NCBI GenBank assembly: GCA_946479395.1
Contig: CAMLFV010000018.1
Location: 1 to 19,455, forward strand
Direction of reading: 5' to 3'
Length of the DNA stretch: 19,455 nt
Source: an uncultured Flavobacterium sp.
GTDB taxonomy: Bacteria > Bacteroidota > Bacteroidia > Flavobacteriales > Flavobacteriaceae
Of this stretch, positions 6,898 through 13,852 are shown one piece after another. The notes beneath the pieces were generated by a model, which made no database searches, was not told the origin of the DNA, and saw nothing but the letters and a program-made list of their open reading frames with translations. The stretch's first letter is position 1, and every line of letters starts with the position of its first letter. The position numbers and the translations under genes were made by a program.

Positions 6898-7892
6898 TGA
6901 AGAATAGACATCGATTCTACATATTATTTTTATTAGTCATTAGTTTTTATTCGTATGGTCAGGAGCGTCCTGATCATACGCTTAATAAAACGGTTCATCA
7001 ACATGCAGATATTCAGGCTGAAAAAAACGGAATTTCGTTTTTGGCTATCGGTGATTTTGGTCGTCACGGCGCTTTCACACAGAAAGAAGTTGCTCGGGAT
7101 ATGGGAACAATTGCCGAAATTTTAGATATGAATTTTACTATTTCTGTTGGTGATAATTTTTATCCGACGGGAGTTCAAAGTACACAGGATTATCAGTGGT
7201 TTTCATCATTTGAAAATATCTATACGCACCATTTACTTCACGAACCTTGGTTTGTTGCCTTAGGAAATCATGATTATGAAGGAAGTGTTCAGGCACAGAT
7301 TGATTACAGTAAGATTTCAAGAAGATGGGAAATGCCCGATCGTTATTTTGAACGATTAATAGAAATCGATAAAGACAAATACCTGCAGCTTTTGGTTATT
7401 GATACCAATCCGTTTGTTACAAAATACAAAGCAAATCCTGAAAAATATTTGGGAATAAACGATCAGGATACCAACGAACAATTAAAATGGATCGAAACCA
7501 AATTAGCTAATAATGATCCTAAAATTGTATGGAAAATAGTAGTAGGGCATCATCCGCTTTACACAGGCGGAAAACGCAAAAACGATCAGGAAACCAAAGA
7601 TACCGAGCTTATTTTTGAACCAATTTTAGAAAAGTATAAGGTTGACGCTTACATTTGCGGGCACGAGCACGATTTGCAGATCATTAAAAAAAGCAACAAA
7701 AAAGTAATGCAGTTTTTATCGGGTGCAGGCAGTGAATTACGCGAAACCGGAAAAATAGAAGGATCACTTTTTGCCGAAGCCGTTCCTGGTTTTATGGCAT
7801 TTACTTTAACTAACAACATTTTGAAAGCTTACGTAATTCAATCAAACGAAAAAGATTTCAAAGTAATTTATCAAACCGAAATTAAAAAATGA
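6897..7892 (+). CDS. Secreted metallophosphoesterase, purple acid phosphatase-like
   Basis: A 331-aa exported phosphatase. The N-terminus (MKNRHRFYILFLLVISFYSYGQ) is a Sec signal peptide. The five metal-binding blocks of purple/tartrate-resistant acid phosphatases are all present: GDFG (52-55), GDNFY (85-89), GNHD (123-126), GHHP (217-220) and GHEH (255-258). Tyr89 in GDNFY is the residue that binds ferric iron and gives this family its colour, so a dinuclear Fe-M phosphomonoesterase is expected, acting in the periplasm or outside the cell. Its ATG overlaps the receptor's stop by one base, and its TGA overlaps the phytase start by four bases, so the three genes are one transcription unit. It probably removes phosphate from lower inositol phosphates or other monoesters left by the phytase; the substrate is inferred from context only. 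Confidence 0.92.
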   Translation: MKNRHRFYILFLLVISFYSYGQERPDHTLNKTVHQHADIQAEKNGISFLAIGDFGRHGAFTQKEVARDMGTIAEILDMNFTISVGDNFYPTGVQSTQDYQWFSSFENIYTHHLLHEPWFVALGNHDYEGSVQAQIDYSKISRRWEMPDRYFERLIEIDKDKYLQLLVIDTNPFVTKYKANPEKYLGINDQDTNEQLKWIETKLANNDPKIVWKIVVGHHPLYTGGKRKNDQETKDTELIFEPILEKYKVDAYICGHEHDLQIIKKSNKKVMQFLSGAGSELRETGKIEGSLFAEAVPGFMAFTLTNNILKAYVIQSNEKDFKVIYQTEIKK

Positions 7893-8941
7893 AAAAAGTA
7901 CTATATCTTTTAGCGGTTACCGCTTTAGTAACCTCTTGTAATTCTTCAAAACTGGCACCAGTTGCCAAAAATGCAATAAAGCCAACCGTTGTTACACAGG
8001 CTACTCCGCATGATACGGATGATCCTGCTATTTGGATCAACAAAGCAAACCCATCACAATCATTAATTATCGGAACCGATAAAGAAAAAGAAACCGGTGG
8101 TTTGTATGCGTTCGATTTACAAGGAAAAATTGTAAATAAAGTGTATCCAATGGATCGTCCGAATAACGTGGATATCGCATACGGATTGCTTTTGAATGGA
8201 AAAAAAGTTGACATCGCAGTAGTTACGGAACGTAAAAAAGATCAGATCCGTATATTTTCATTACCCGATTTAAAACCTGTTGATAATGGCGGAATTGCCG
8301 TTTTTGCCGATTCTGAACAAAAAGATCCAATGGGAATTTCGTTATATACGAATCCTTCAAACGGAAAAATTTATGCAATTGTCGGCAGAAAAGAAGGTGT
8401 TTCTGGCGAGTATTTGTACCAGTATGAATTAACCGATAACAAAGGAACGGTTACGGCTAATTTGGTGCGTAAATTCGGAAATTATTCAGGCAAAAAAGAA
8501 ATTGAAGCCATTATGGTTGATAATGAGTTGGGATATATTTATTATGCCGATGAAACCCAAGGGATAAGAAAGTATTATGCCGATCCTGCAAAAGGAAATG
8601 AAGAATTAGCGTTTTTCGGTCAGACAGATTTTAAGCGCGATCATGAAGGTATTGCTCTATATAAAACCAACAGTAAAGAAGGTTATATTTTAATATCAGA
8701 CCAGCAGGCAAATAACTTTGTTGTTTATAAACGAGAAGGCGAAAATGGCAATGCAAACGATCATAAAATGATTGCTAAAATTCCGTTTTCTACCATTGAA
8801 TGCGATGGGGCAGATGCTGTTAATTTTAATTTCGGCGGATCGTTTACCAACGGAATCTTTGTAGCAATGAGCAACGGCATGGTTTTTCACTATTACGACT
8901 GGAACATTATTCAAAAAGAAATAGACAAACAAGCTAAATAG
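7889..8941 (+). CDS. 3-phytase, beta-propeller type, lipoprotein
   Basis: A 350-aa beta-propeller phytase that hydrolyses phytate (inositol hexakisphosphate) with calcium, releasing phosphate. Family signatures: HDTDDPAIW (41-49), GTDKE (62-66), RPNNVDIAYG (90-99), EIEAIMVD (204-211), YADETQGIRKY (219-229), the diagnostic DHEGIAL (251-257) and CDGADAV (305-311). The N-terminus is a lipoprotein signal with lipobox VTSC and Cys17, so the enzyme should be anchored in a membrane, possibly surface-exposed in this phylum. Length matches the single-domain family. It is translationally coupled to the phosphatase by an ATGA overlap and followed by a terminator. Beta-propeller phytases are commonly found beside TonB receptor genes, which fits a phytate capture and degradation system. 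Confidence 0.95.
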   Translation: MKKVLYLLAVTALVTSCNSSKLAPVAKNAIKPTVVTQATPHDTDDPAIWINKANPSQSLIIGTDKEKETGGLYAFDLQGKIVNKVYPMDRPNNVDIAYGLLLNGKKVDIAVVTERKKDQIRIFSLPDLKPVDNGGIAVFADSEQKDPMGISLYTNPSNGKIYAIVGRKEGVSGEYLYQYELTDNKGTVTANLVRKFGNYSGKKEIEAIMVDNELGYIYYADETQGIRKYYADPAKGNEELAFFGQTDFKRDHEGIALYKTNSKEGYILISDQQANNFVVYKREGENGNANDHKMIAKIPFSTIECDGADAVNFNFGGSFTNGIFVAMSNGMVFHYYDWNIIQKEIDKQAK

Positions 8942-8963
8942 TTTTTGGTTTTGTTTAAATTTA

Positions 8964-8995
8964 AAAAGGCTGTCTTAAATTAGACAGCCTTTTGT
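8964..8995 (+). terminator. Terminator of the phytate operon
   Basis: A 12-bp perfect stem (8964-8975 with 8982-8993, core GGCTGTCT/AGACAGCC) has a 6-nt loop and a T tract in the 3' arm. It begins 22 nt after the phytase stop. The reverse complement also ends in a T-rich tract, so it may work in both directions. Confidence 0.88.
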
Positions 8996-9006
8996 AGTTT
9001 AATATT

Positions 9007-9034
9007 AAAAAAAGCAACCCTTTGGTTGCTTTTT
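9007..9034 (-). terminator. Terminator of the yqeY-tRNA-Arg transcript
   Basis: A perfect 11-bp stem (9009-9019 with 9024-9034) has a 4-nt loop. On the - strand the 3' arm runs into seven Ts (complement of the A run 9007-9013). It sits 3 nt beyond the tRNA 3' end and about 13 bp from the convergent phytate-operon terminator. Confidence 0.88.
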
Positions 9035-9037
9035 AAG

Positions 9038-9110
9038 TGTCTTCGGCAGGATTCGAACCCGCATCATCAGAACCGGAATCTAACATTCTATCCAATTGAA
9101 CTACGAAGAC
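9038..9110 (-). tRNA. tRNA-Arg (anticodon CCG)
   Basis: The - strand folds into a complete cloverleaf of 73 nt. The acceptor stem is GTCTTCG/CGAAGAC with discriminator A, the D stem GTTC/GAAT, and the anticodon stem TTAGA/TCTGA with loop TTCCGGT (anticodon CCG, + strand 9074-9076). The T arm is GCGGG-TTCGAAT-CCTGC. It decodes the arginine codon CGG, which is rare in AT-rich genomes. The CCA end is not encoded (bases after the discriminator read CTT) and must be added enzymatically. It begins 7 nt after the yqeY stop and has no separate promoter in that gap, so it is probably excised from the yqeY mRNA by RNase P. Confidence 0.96.
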
Positions 9111-9117
9111 ATTATTG

Positions 9118-9567
9118 TTATGCCGTTAATAGCTTTTTAACAATGGTAGAAATTGTTTTTCCGTCTGCCGATCCTGCTAATTTGGTATTTGCCAAGCCCA
9201 TTACTTGTCCCATAGACTGCATTCCTGCAAAGTTTCCTTCTGCAATAATTTCTTTAATTGCTGCTTCAACTTCTGCTTCTGATAATTGTGCCGGTAAAAA
9301 CTGCTCAATAACTGCTGCTTGTGCTAATTCTGGTTCAGCTAAATCGTTTCTACCTTGTTCAACAAAAATACTTGCGGCATCTTTACGTTGCTTTACCAAT
9401 TTTTGTAACAATTTAATTTCATCGGCCTCTGTTAATTCTGCTGAACTTCCAGATGTTTGTGCCAACAACAATTCCGATTTAATTGCTCTTAAAGACTCTA
9501 AAGCTACTTGGTCTTTTGCTTTCATTGCTTCTTTTAAAGCGGCTGTTATATTTGTTTGTAAACTCAT
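9118..9567 (-). CDS. yqeY: GatB/YqeY domain-containing protein
   Basis: A 149-aa cytoplasmic protein of the YqeY family, which shares a helical domain with the tail of GatB, the tRNA-dependent amidotransferase subunit that contacts tRNA. Typical features are the N-terminal helix MSLQTNITAALKEAMKAKD, the central LLQKLVKQRKDAASIFVEQGR and the C-terminal FAGMQSMGQVMGLANTKLAG. The exact function is unknown in the family; tRNA or nucleic-acid binding is only suggested. I chose the ATG at 9567 rather than 9591 because the longer version would start inside the -7 promoter element at 9589-9596, and because MSLQ matches the usual family start. The gene follows ftsZ on the same strand but is separated by a terminator and has its own promoter. 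tRNA-Arg follows 7 nt after the stop. Confidence 0.92.
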   Translation of the reverse strand: MSLQTNITAALKEAMKAKDQVALESLRAIKSELLLAQTSGSSAELTEADEIKLLQKLVKQRKDAASIFVEQGRNDLAEPELAQAAVIEQFLPAQLSEAEVEAAIKEIIAEGNFAGMQSMGQVMGLANTKLAGSADGKTISTIVKKLLTA

Positions 9568-9588
9568 TTTGCTAAAATTTAAGAGTGA

Positions 9589-9596
9589 CAAATATA
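9589..9596 (-). promoter_or_regulatory. -7 promoter element of yqeY-tRNA-Arg
   Basis: The - strand reads TATATTTG, an exact TAnnTTTG match 21 nt before the chosen yqeY start. The -33 region falls within the ftsZ terminator hairpin (TTTTTG-rich arm), so promoter and terminator overlap. Confidence 0.55.
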
Positions 9597-9599
9597 ATT

Positions 9600-9634
9600 A
9601 AAAAACCTCAAAAAGAAGTGCTCTTTTTGAGGTT
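9600..9634 (-). terminator. Terminator at the end of the dcw operon
   Basis: A 13-bp perfect stem (9604-9616 with 9622-9634) has a 5-nt loop. On the - strand the 3' arm GAGGTT continues into a T run (complement of 9600-9605). It begins 24 nt after the ftsZ stop and should end the mraY-to-ftsZ transcript. Confidence 0.85.
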
Positions 9635-9658
9635 AAGGTAAATATAAATCTAATTTAA

Positions 9659-11674
9659 TTAGTCTACATTGTCATGTAAAAACGAGTTGTTAGAACGCAA
9701 TTGTAAATCGTTATTACGGTCAGACGAAACTGATGTACGCGATATATTACTTGCGTTATTCTGTGTTAAATCAACACCCATTCGTTTGTAAGCTGGCTCT
9801 TTTTCCAAATCGTTGATCTGGTTCGTAGCAGTGTTAAACTTATGGTTAAACTCTTTCATTTTGCGTTTACGCTCTTCGGCTCTTTCACGTAAAATATCGT
9901 TGATTGATGTTTCCATTGGCGAATTTTCATCAACAATCATACGTTGTGTTTGCGGAACAAACGCTGGTTCTTCTGTTCTAACAGTAAACGAAAACGATTC
10001 GTCTTCTTTAACAGGCTCTTCAATCGCTTGTTTTGAATTCATCAACTGTTCTTCAACTTCCATATAATCGCTTAAATCGTATCGAATGATCTCTTCTGAT
10101 TTTTCGATCGATTGATTTTGCTGTACATGATTTTCTTGAACATTGTTCTGCTGAATTTCAAACGAAAATTCATTTCCAACCGATTCAAATTCACTTTCTT
10201 GTTGTTGTAAATCAAACGTAAATTGTTCTGCCATAACATTTTGCGTTTCAGAAACAATTTGTTTTGGTTTTACAATGACAAACGTAGGTTCGTTTACAAC
10301 AATATTGCGAATATCAACCGTTTTAACGATGTTTTGTGGCACTTCTACCGTTTGCTGAACGCTTTGTGGTTGATTTTCTGTTACAGAACTGGTGTTTTGT
10401 ACAGGTTGAACCACATTTTGAACGATATTAGTTGGTTGAGTTTGAACTATTGTTTTTTTTTCAACCTCGTTATTTGGCTGGTTTCCCATATCATCGTCTA
10501 AATTGTAAACGATTTTTGGAGCCGCCTGAAATCCCGAATTACTTTGCAACGGTTGTTCTGGTGTTGGTGCACTTGTAAAAGCTGTTGCATTGTTTCCAGA
10601 TAAATCGGCAGTTGCTTTTTGCTCTTCTCCTAAATGATGAATAATTTTACTTTTATTCTCATCGTTAGCGTTTACAATCAACTTTTGTTGTTCTACATTA
10701 AAACCTGTAGCAATAATGGTAACCGAAATAGCATCACCCAAAGCAGAATCTTCACCAACACCCATAATGATGTTTGCGTTATGACCTGCTTCCATTTGAA
10801 TGTGGTCGTTGATTTCACCGATTTCATCAATCGTGATTTCGTTTTCACCAGAAACAATCAATAATAATACGTTTTTAGCCCCGGTAATTTTATTATCGTT
10901 CAATAAAGGCGAATCTAAAGCGCTTACAATTGCTTCTTTTGCACGGTTTTCACCACTTGCTTCTGCCGATCCCATAATTGCTGTTCCCGAATTAGATAAT
11001 ACGGTTTTAGCGTCTTTCAAATCGATATTCTGCGTATAGTGGTGTGTAATTACTTCGGCAATTCCGCGAGATGCTGTTGCTAAAACTTCATCTGCTTTGG
11101 AGAAACCTGCTTTAAAACCAAGGTTTCCGTAAACTTCGCGTAATTTATTGTTGTTGATAACAATTAAAGAATCTACATTTTTGCGAAGGTTTTCAACTCC
11201 GCGTAATGCCTGTTCCTGACGCACTTTTCCTTCAAACTGAAAAGGAATCGTAACAATACCAACAGTTAAAATATCACGGTCTTTAGCTAACTGAGCAATA
11301 ACTGGTGCAGCACCTGTACCGGTACCACCACCCATGCCGGCAGTTATAAAAACCATTTTCGTGTTAGAATCTAAAAACTGTTCAATTTCTTCGATACTTT
11401 CCAAAGCCGATTGTTGACCAACTTCTGGGTTTGCACCTGCACCTAATCCTTCAGTTAATGTCAAACCTAACTGAATTTTAATAGGCACCGGACTGTTGTT
11501 TAATGCTTGCGCATCGGTATTACAAACTACAAAGTCAACGCCTTTAATGCCTTGATTGTACATGTGATTAATGGCATTACTACCACCACCACCAACTCCA
11601 ATTACTTTAATTACATTCGATTTGTTTTTTGGCAAATCTGGAGAGAATGCTAAATTTTCAAATACTTGATCCAT
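9659..11674 (-). CDS. ftsZ: Cell division protein FtsZ
   Basis: Tubulin-like GTPase that polymerises at midcell as the cytokinetic ring. The GTPase core is residues 1 to about 335: VIGVGGGGSNA (24-34), the tubulin signature GGGTGTG (115-121), and T7-loop catalytic residues in QNIDLKDAK (N216, D218, D221). At 671 aa it is far longer than the roughly 380 aa of E. coli FtsZ. The extra part is a 300-residue Q/N/V/E-rich linker containing three short FTFDL/FSFEI/FSFTV motifs (485, 503, 561), the segment RYDLSDYMEVEEQL (531-544), a charged helix RERAEERKRKMKEF (596-609), and the C-terminal peptide SFLHDNVD. This peptide presumably replaces the usual FtsA-binding tail. Long linkers are normal for Flavobacteriaceae. 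It lies 20 nt downstream of ftsA and is last in the cluster. Confidence 0.98.
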   Translation of the reverse strand: MDQVFENLAFSPDLPKNKSNVIKVIGVGGGGSNAINHMYNQGIKGVDFVVCNTDAQALNNSPVPIKIQLGLTLTEGLGAGANPEVGQQSALESIEEIEQFLDSNTKMVFITAGMGGGTGTGAAPVIAQLAKDRDILTVGIVTIPFQFEGKVRQEQALRGVENLRKNVDSLIVINNNKLREVYGNLGFKAGFSKADEVLATASRGIAEVITHHYTQNIDLKDAKTVLSNSGTAIMGSAEASGENRAKEAIVSALDSPLLNDNKITGAKNVLLLIVSGENEITIDEIGEINDHIQMEAGHNANIIMGVGEDSALGDAISVTIIATGFNVEQQKLIVNANDENKSKIIHHLGEEQKATADLSGNNATAFTSAPTPEQPLQSNSGFQAAPKIVYNLDDDMGNQPNNEVEKKTIVQTQPTNIVQNVVQPVQNTSSVTENQPQSVQQTVEVPQNIVKTVDIRNIVVNEPTFVIVKPKQIVSETQNVMAEQFTFDLQQQESEFESVGNEFSFEIQQNNVQENHVQQNQSIEKSEEIIRYDLSDYMEVEEQLMNSKQAIEEPVKEDESFSFTVRTEEPAFVPQTQRMIVDENSPMETSINDILRERAEERKRKMKEFNHKFNTATNQINDLEKEPAYKRMGVDLTQNNASNISRTSVSSDRNNDLQLRSNNSFLHDNVD

Positions 11675-11694
11675 ATGTTTGCGGTGTTTTCTTT

Positions 11695-13116
11695 TTACTC
11701 TGCTTTATCAATAAAATCTTTAAACTTCTTTATAAATTTCCCAAGGAAACGGTTCTCAATATAAGCCGATGTTCCTTGTTCCACATCAACTTGTTGTTCG
11801 TTTGAATTAGCTTCTTGTTCTGTGTTTTGTTGTGGTTTATCGGTTATGGTATTCATTTGAATACTTGTTTTTGGTTCAACCGGTGTACCGATAGGTTCTG
11901 CTTTTGGTTGAATTTTTACGCCCGGATGTTCTTGTACATACAAACGACTGCGTGAGTTGTTAATATCGCTTTCCATCATCAACCCAACTGCTGTTGCAAA
12001 TAACGGACGTGAAACCAATTTTGCCGATTCGCCCGAAATATGTTCGTTAGGATAACCAATACGCGTATCAATTCCCGTAATGTATTCCACCAACTGTTTA
12101 ATGTGTTTTAATTCTGATCCACCACCGGTTAAAACAATTCCTGCAATTAATTTTTTGCGAGGATTATCATATCCGTAAGCTTTAATTTCTGAAAAAACCA
12201 TATCGATAATTTCTACAACACGTGCATGAATGATCTTTGAAAGGTTTTTTAATGAAATTTCTTTTGCTTCCTGACCACGTAAACCCGGAATCGAAACAAT
12301 TTCGTTATCCTTGTTTTCGCCCGGCCAAGCCGATCCAAAACGTATTTTTAATTGTTCTGCCTGTTTCTCAATGATCGAACAACCTTCTTTAATATCTTCT
12401 GTAATTACATTTCCACCGAAAGGAATTACGGCTGTGTGGCGAATGATTCCATCTTTAAAAATGGCTAAATCGGTTGTTCCGCCACCAATATCGATCAATG
12501 CTACACCAGCTTCTTTTTCTTCCTGACTTAAAACCGCGTCTGACGATGCCAAAGGCTCTAATGTTAAACCTGATAATTCTAATCCCGAATCTTTTACGCA
12601 ACGACCTGCATTACGAATAGAAGCCGACTGACCCACAACTACGTGAAAACTTGCTTCTAAACGGCGACCGTACATACCAATTGGTTCTTTTATGCCGCCT
12701 TCTTCATCAACCTTAAACTCTTGCGGTAATACGTGTATTATTTCTTCGCCCGGTAACATGTTTAATTTCTGTACCTGCGCAATTAACTTGTCAATATCAA
12801 TTTCTGAAATTACTGTTTCCGGCTTATCGCGCGTAATATATTCCTGGTGATGAATACTGCGGATGTGCTGCCCGGCAATTCCTAAAACTACATCGTTGAT
12901 TTTACAGCCCGACTCTGCCGATGCCTGTGCCACCGCATGTTGAATTGATTGTATAGTTTGCGTAATATTGTTAACCACACCACGTTTTACACCTAAACTT
13001 TTTGCGTTACCAATACCAAGAATTTCGAGCTTGCCATACTCGTTTCTTTTACCTACCATTGCAACAATTTTTGTTGTTCCAATATCTAATCCTACAGCAA
13101 TGTTTTCTTTATTCAT
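11695..13116 (-). CDS. ftsA: Cell division protein FtsA
   Basis: Actin-like ATPase (473 aa) that tethers FtsZ polymers to the inner membrane. The ATP-binding signatures are phosphate-1 GLDIGTTK (9-16), phosphate-2 DIGGGTTD (209-216) and the adenosine motif VLTGGGSELKHI (328-339). A Q/N/E/P-rich disordered linker follows (about 400-450). The protein ends in an amphipathic helix (NRFLGKFIKKFKDFIDKAE, 455-473) with alternating aromatic/aliphatic and lysine faces, the membrane-targeting sequence of FtsA. The extra linker mirrors the expanded FtsZ tail and makes the protein longer than the roughly 420 aa of E. coli FtsA. It starts 6 nt after ftsQ. Confidence 0.98.
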   Translation of the reverse strand: MNKENIAVGLDIGTTKIVAMVGKRNEYGKLEILGIGNAKSLGVKRGVVNNITQTIQSIQHAVAQASAESGCKINDVVLGIAGQHIRSIHHQEYITRDKPETVISEIDIDKLIAQVQKLNMLPGEEIIHVLPQEFKVDEEGGIKEPIGMYGRRLEASFHVVVGQSASIRNAGRCVKDSGLELSGLTLEPLASSDAVLSQEEKEAGVALIDIGGGTTDLAIFKDGIIRHTAVIPFGGNVITEDIKEGCSIIEKQAEQLKIRFGSAWPGENKDNEIVSIPGLRGQEAKEISLKNLSKIIHARVVEIIDMVFSEIKAYGYDNPRKKLIAGIVLTGGGSELKHIKQLVEYITGIDTRIGYPNEHISGESAKLVSRPLFATAVGLMMESDINNSRSRLYVQEHPGVKIQPKAEPIGTPVEPKTSIQMNTITDKPQQNTEQEANSNEQQVDVEQGTSAYIENRFLGKFIKKFKDFIDKAE

Positions 13117-13122
13117 ATCCTT

Positions 13123-13848
13123 TTATTTCGTGCAAACTACTTGCTCTGTAAATCTTAAATTAACGTTTTTGTAATAACCTATAAGGGTATCGTTTTTTGA
13201 ATAATGTACAAAAGCTTTGTAATTGTCAAACTTTTTCTCAATTTCTTTTAAATACCCAAATTCAACCATGTAATTGTAATCGCGAACGGTTAATATCAAT
13301 GATTGATCGGGGTTTATCTTGATGCCCGTTATAGTTGTTTTTAAAAATTCGTCGTTACTTATCGTATTCAACAAATCAGAAAAAACTTTTTTGTTTTTTG
13401 GTTTTAATTCGCCATAAACCACCGGCACGTGTGCGCTAAACTGGTTAGATAAAGGCATTTTATTGCCGTTTTCATCAATATAAAACGATCCGGTACCATT
13501 CATTACCCTTGCCATTGCCTTTTTCTGGGTAACTTGGGCGTGTAATTTTCCGTCAACATCAACAAATACTTCCGATTTTGCAATCATTGGGTGCTTGTTC
13601 AGCTTGTCTTCGATCTTTTTTAAGTTCAATTCACTGTTTACAATCTTTGAATCGCGTGGGAATGTTTGAATGATCGATTTTTCTACCATTTCCTGCGTAA
13701 TAAAGTGATTGTTAGAACTTAAAAGTTTTACATCAATCTGTTCAATGTAGCGTGCGTTGTTTCGTTGGTTAGCAAAGGCTACCAAAGCAAACAGGGCGGC
13801 AATTACAAACGCCAAAAATACATCGAACCAATTGATTTTTTTAATCAT
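13123..13848 (-). CDS. ftsQ: Cell division protein FtsQ/DivIB
   Basis: A bitopic divisome protein (241 aa) that links cytoplasmic and periplasmic division proteins. A short basic cytoplasmic N-terminus (MIKKINWF) is followed by one membrane helix (about 9-26) and a periplasmic part. In the POTRA-like region, the segment around FITQEMVEKSI, LKKIEDKLNKHPMIAKSEVFVDVDGKL and VTQKKAMARV corresponds to the usual FtsQ order. FtsQ is poorly conserved, so the call rests on topology, these motifs and its place between murC (4-nt gap) and ftsA (6-nt gap). It lacks the long cytoplasmic tail of some FtsQ proteins. Confidence 0.93.
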   Translation of the reverse strand: MIKKINWFDVFLAFVIAALFALVAFANQRNNARYIEQIDVKLLSSNNHFITQEMVEKSIIQTFPRDSKIVNSELNLKKIEDKLNKHPMIAKSEVFVDVDGKLHAQVTQKKAMARVMNGTGSFYIDENGNKMPLSNQFSAHVPVVYGELKPKNKKVFSDLLNTISNDEFLKTTITGIKINPDQSLILTVRDYNYMVEFGYLKEIEKKFDNYKAFVHYSKNDTLIGYYKNVNLRFTEQVVCTK

Positions 13849-13852
13849 TTTG

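Noticed and set aside
7882..8214. 110-codon open frame on the - strand across the phytase start
   Set aside because: Antisense shadow of the signal peptide and first propeller blade of the phytase; the serine/phenylalanine-rich translation is typical of such shadows.
9026..9601. 191-codon open frame on the + strand
   Set aside because: It runs antisense through the tRNA-Arg and nearly all of yqeY. The YqeY protein and the tRNA cloverleaf are clear, and the translated product is low-complexity S/A/N-rich sequence without any recognisable domain.
10223..10501. 92-codon + strand open frame in the ftsZ linker region
   Set aside because: Antisense of the Q/N-rich linker; the asparagine/phenylalanine-rich composition is an artefact of the complement.
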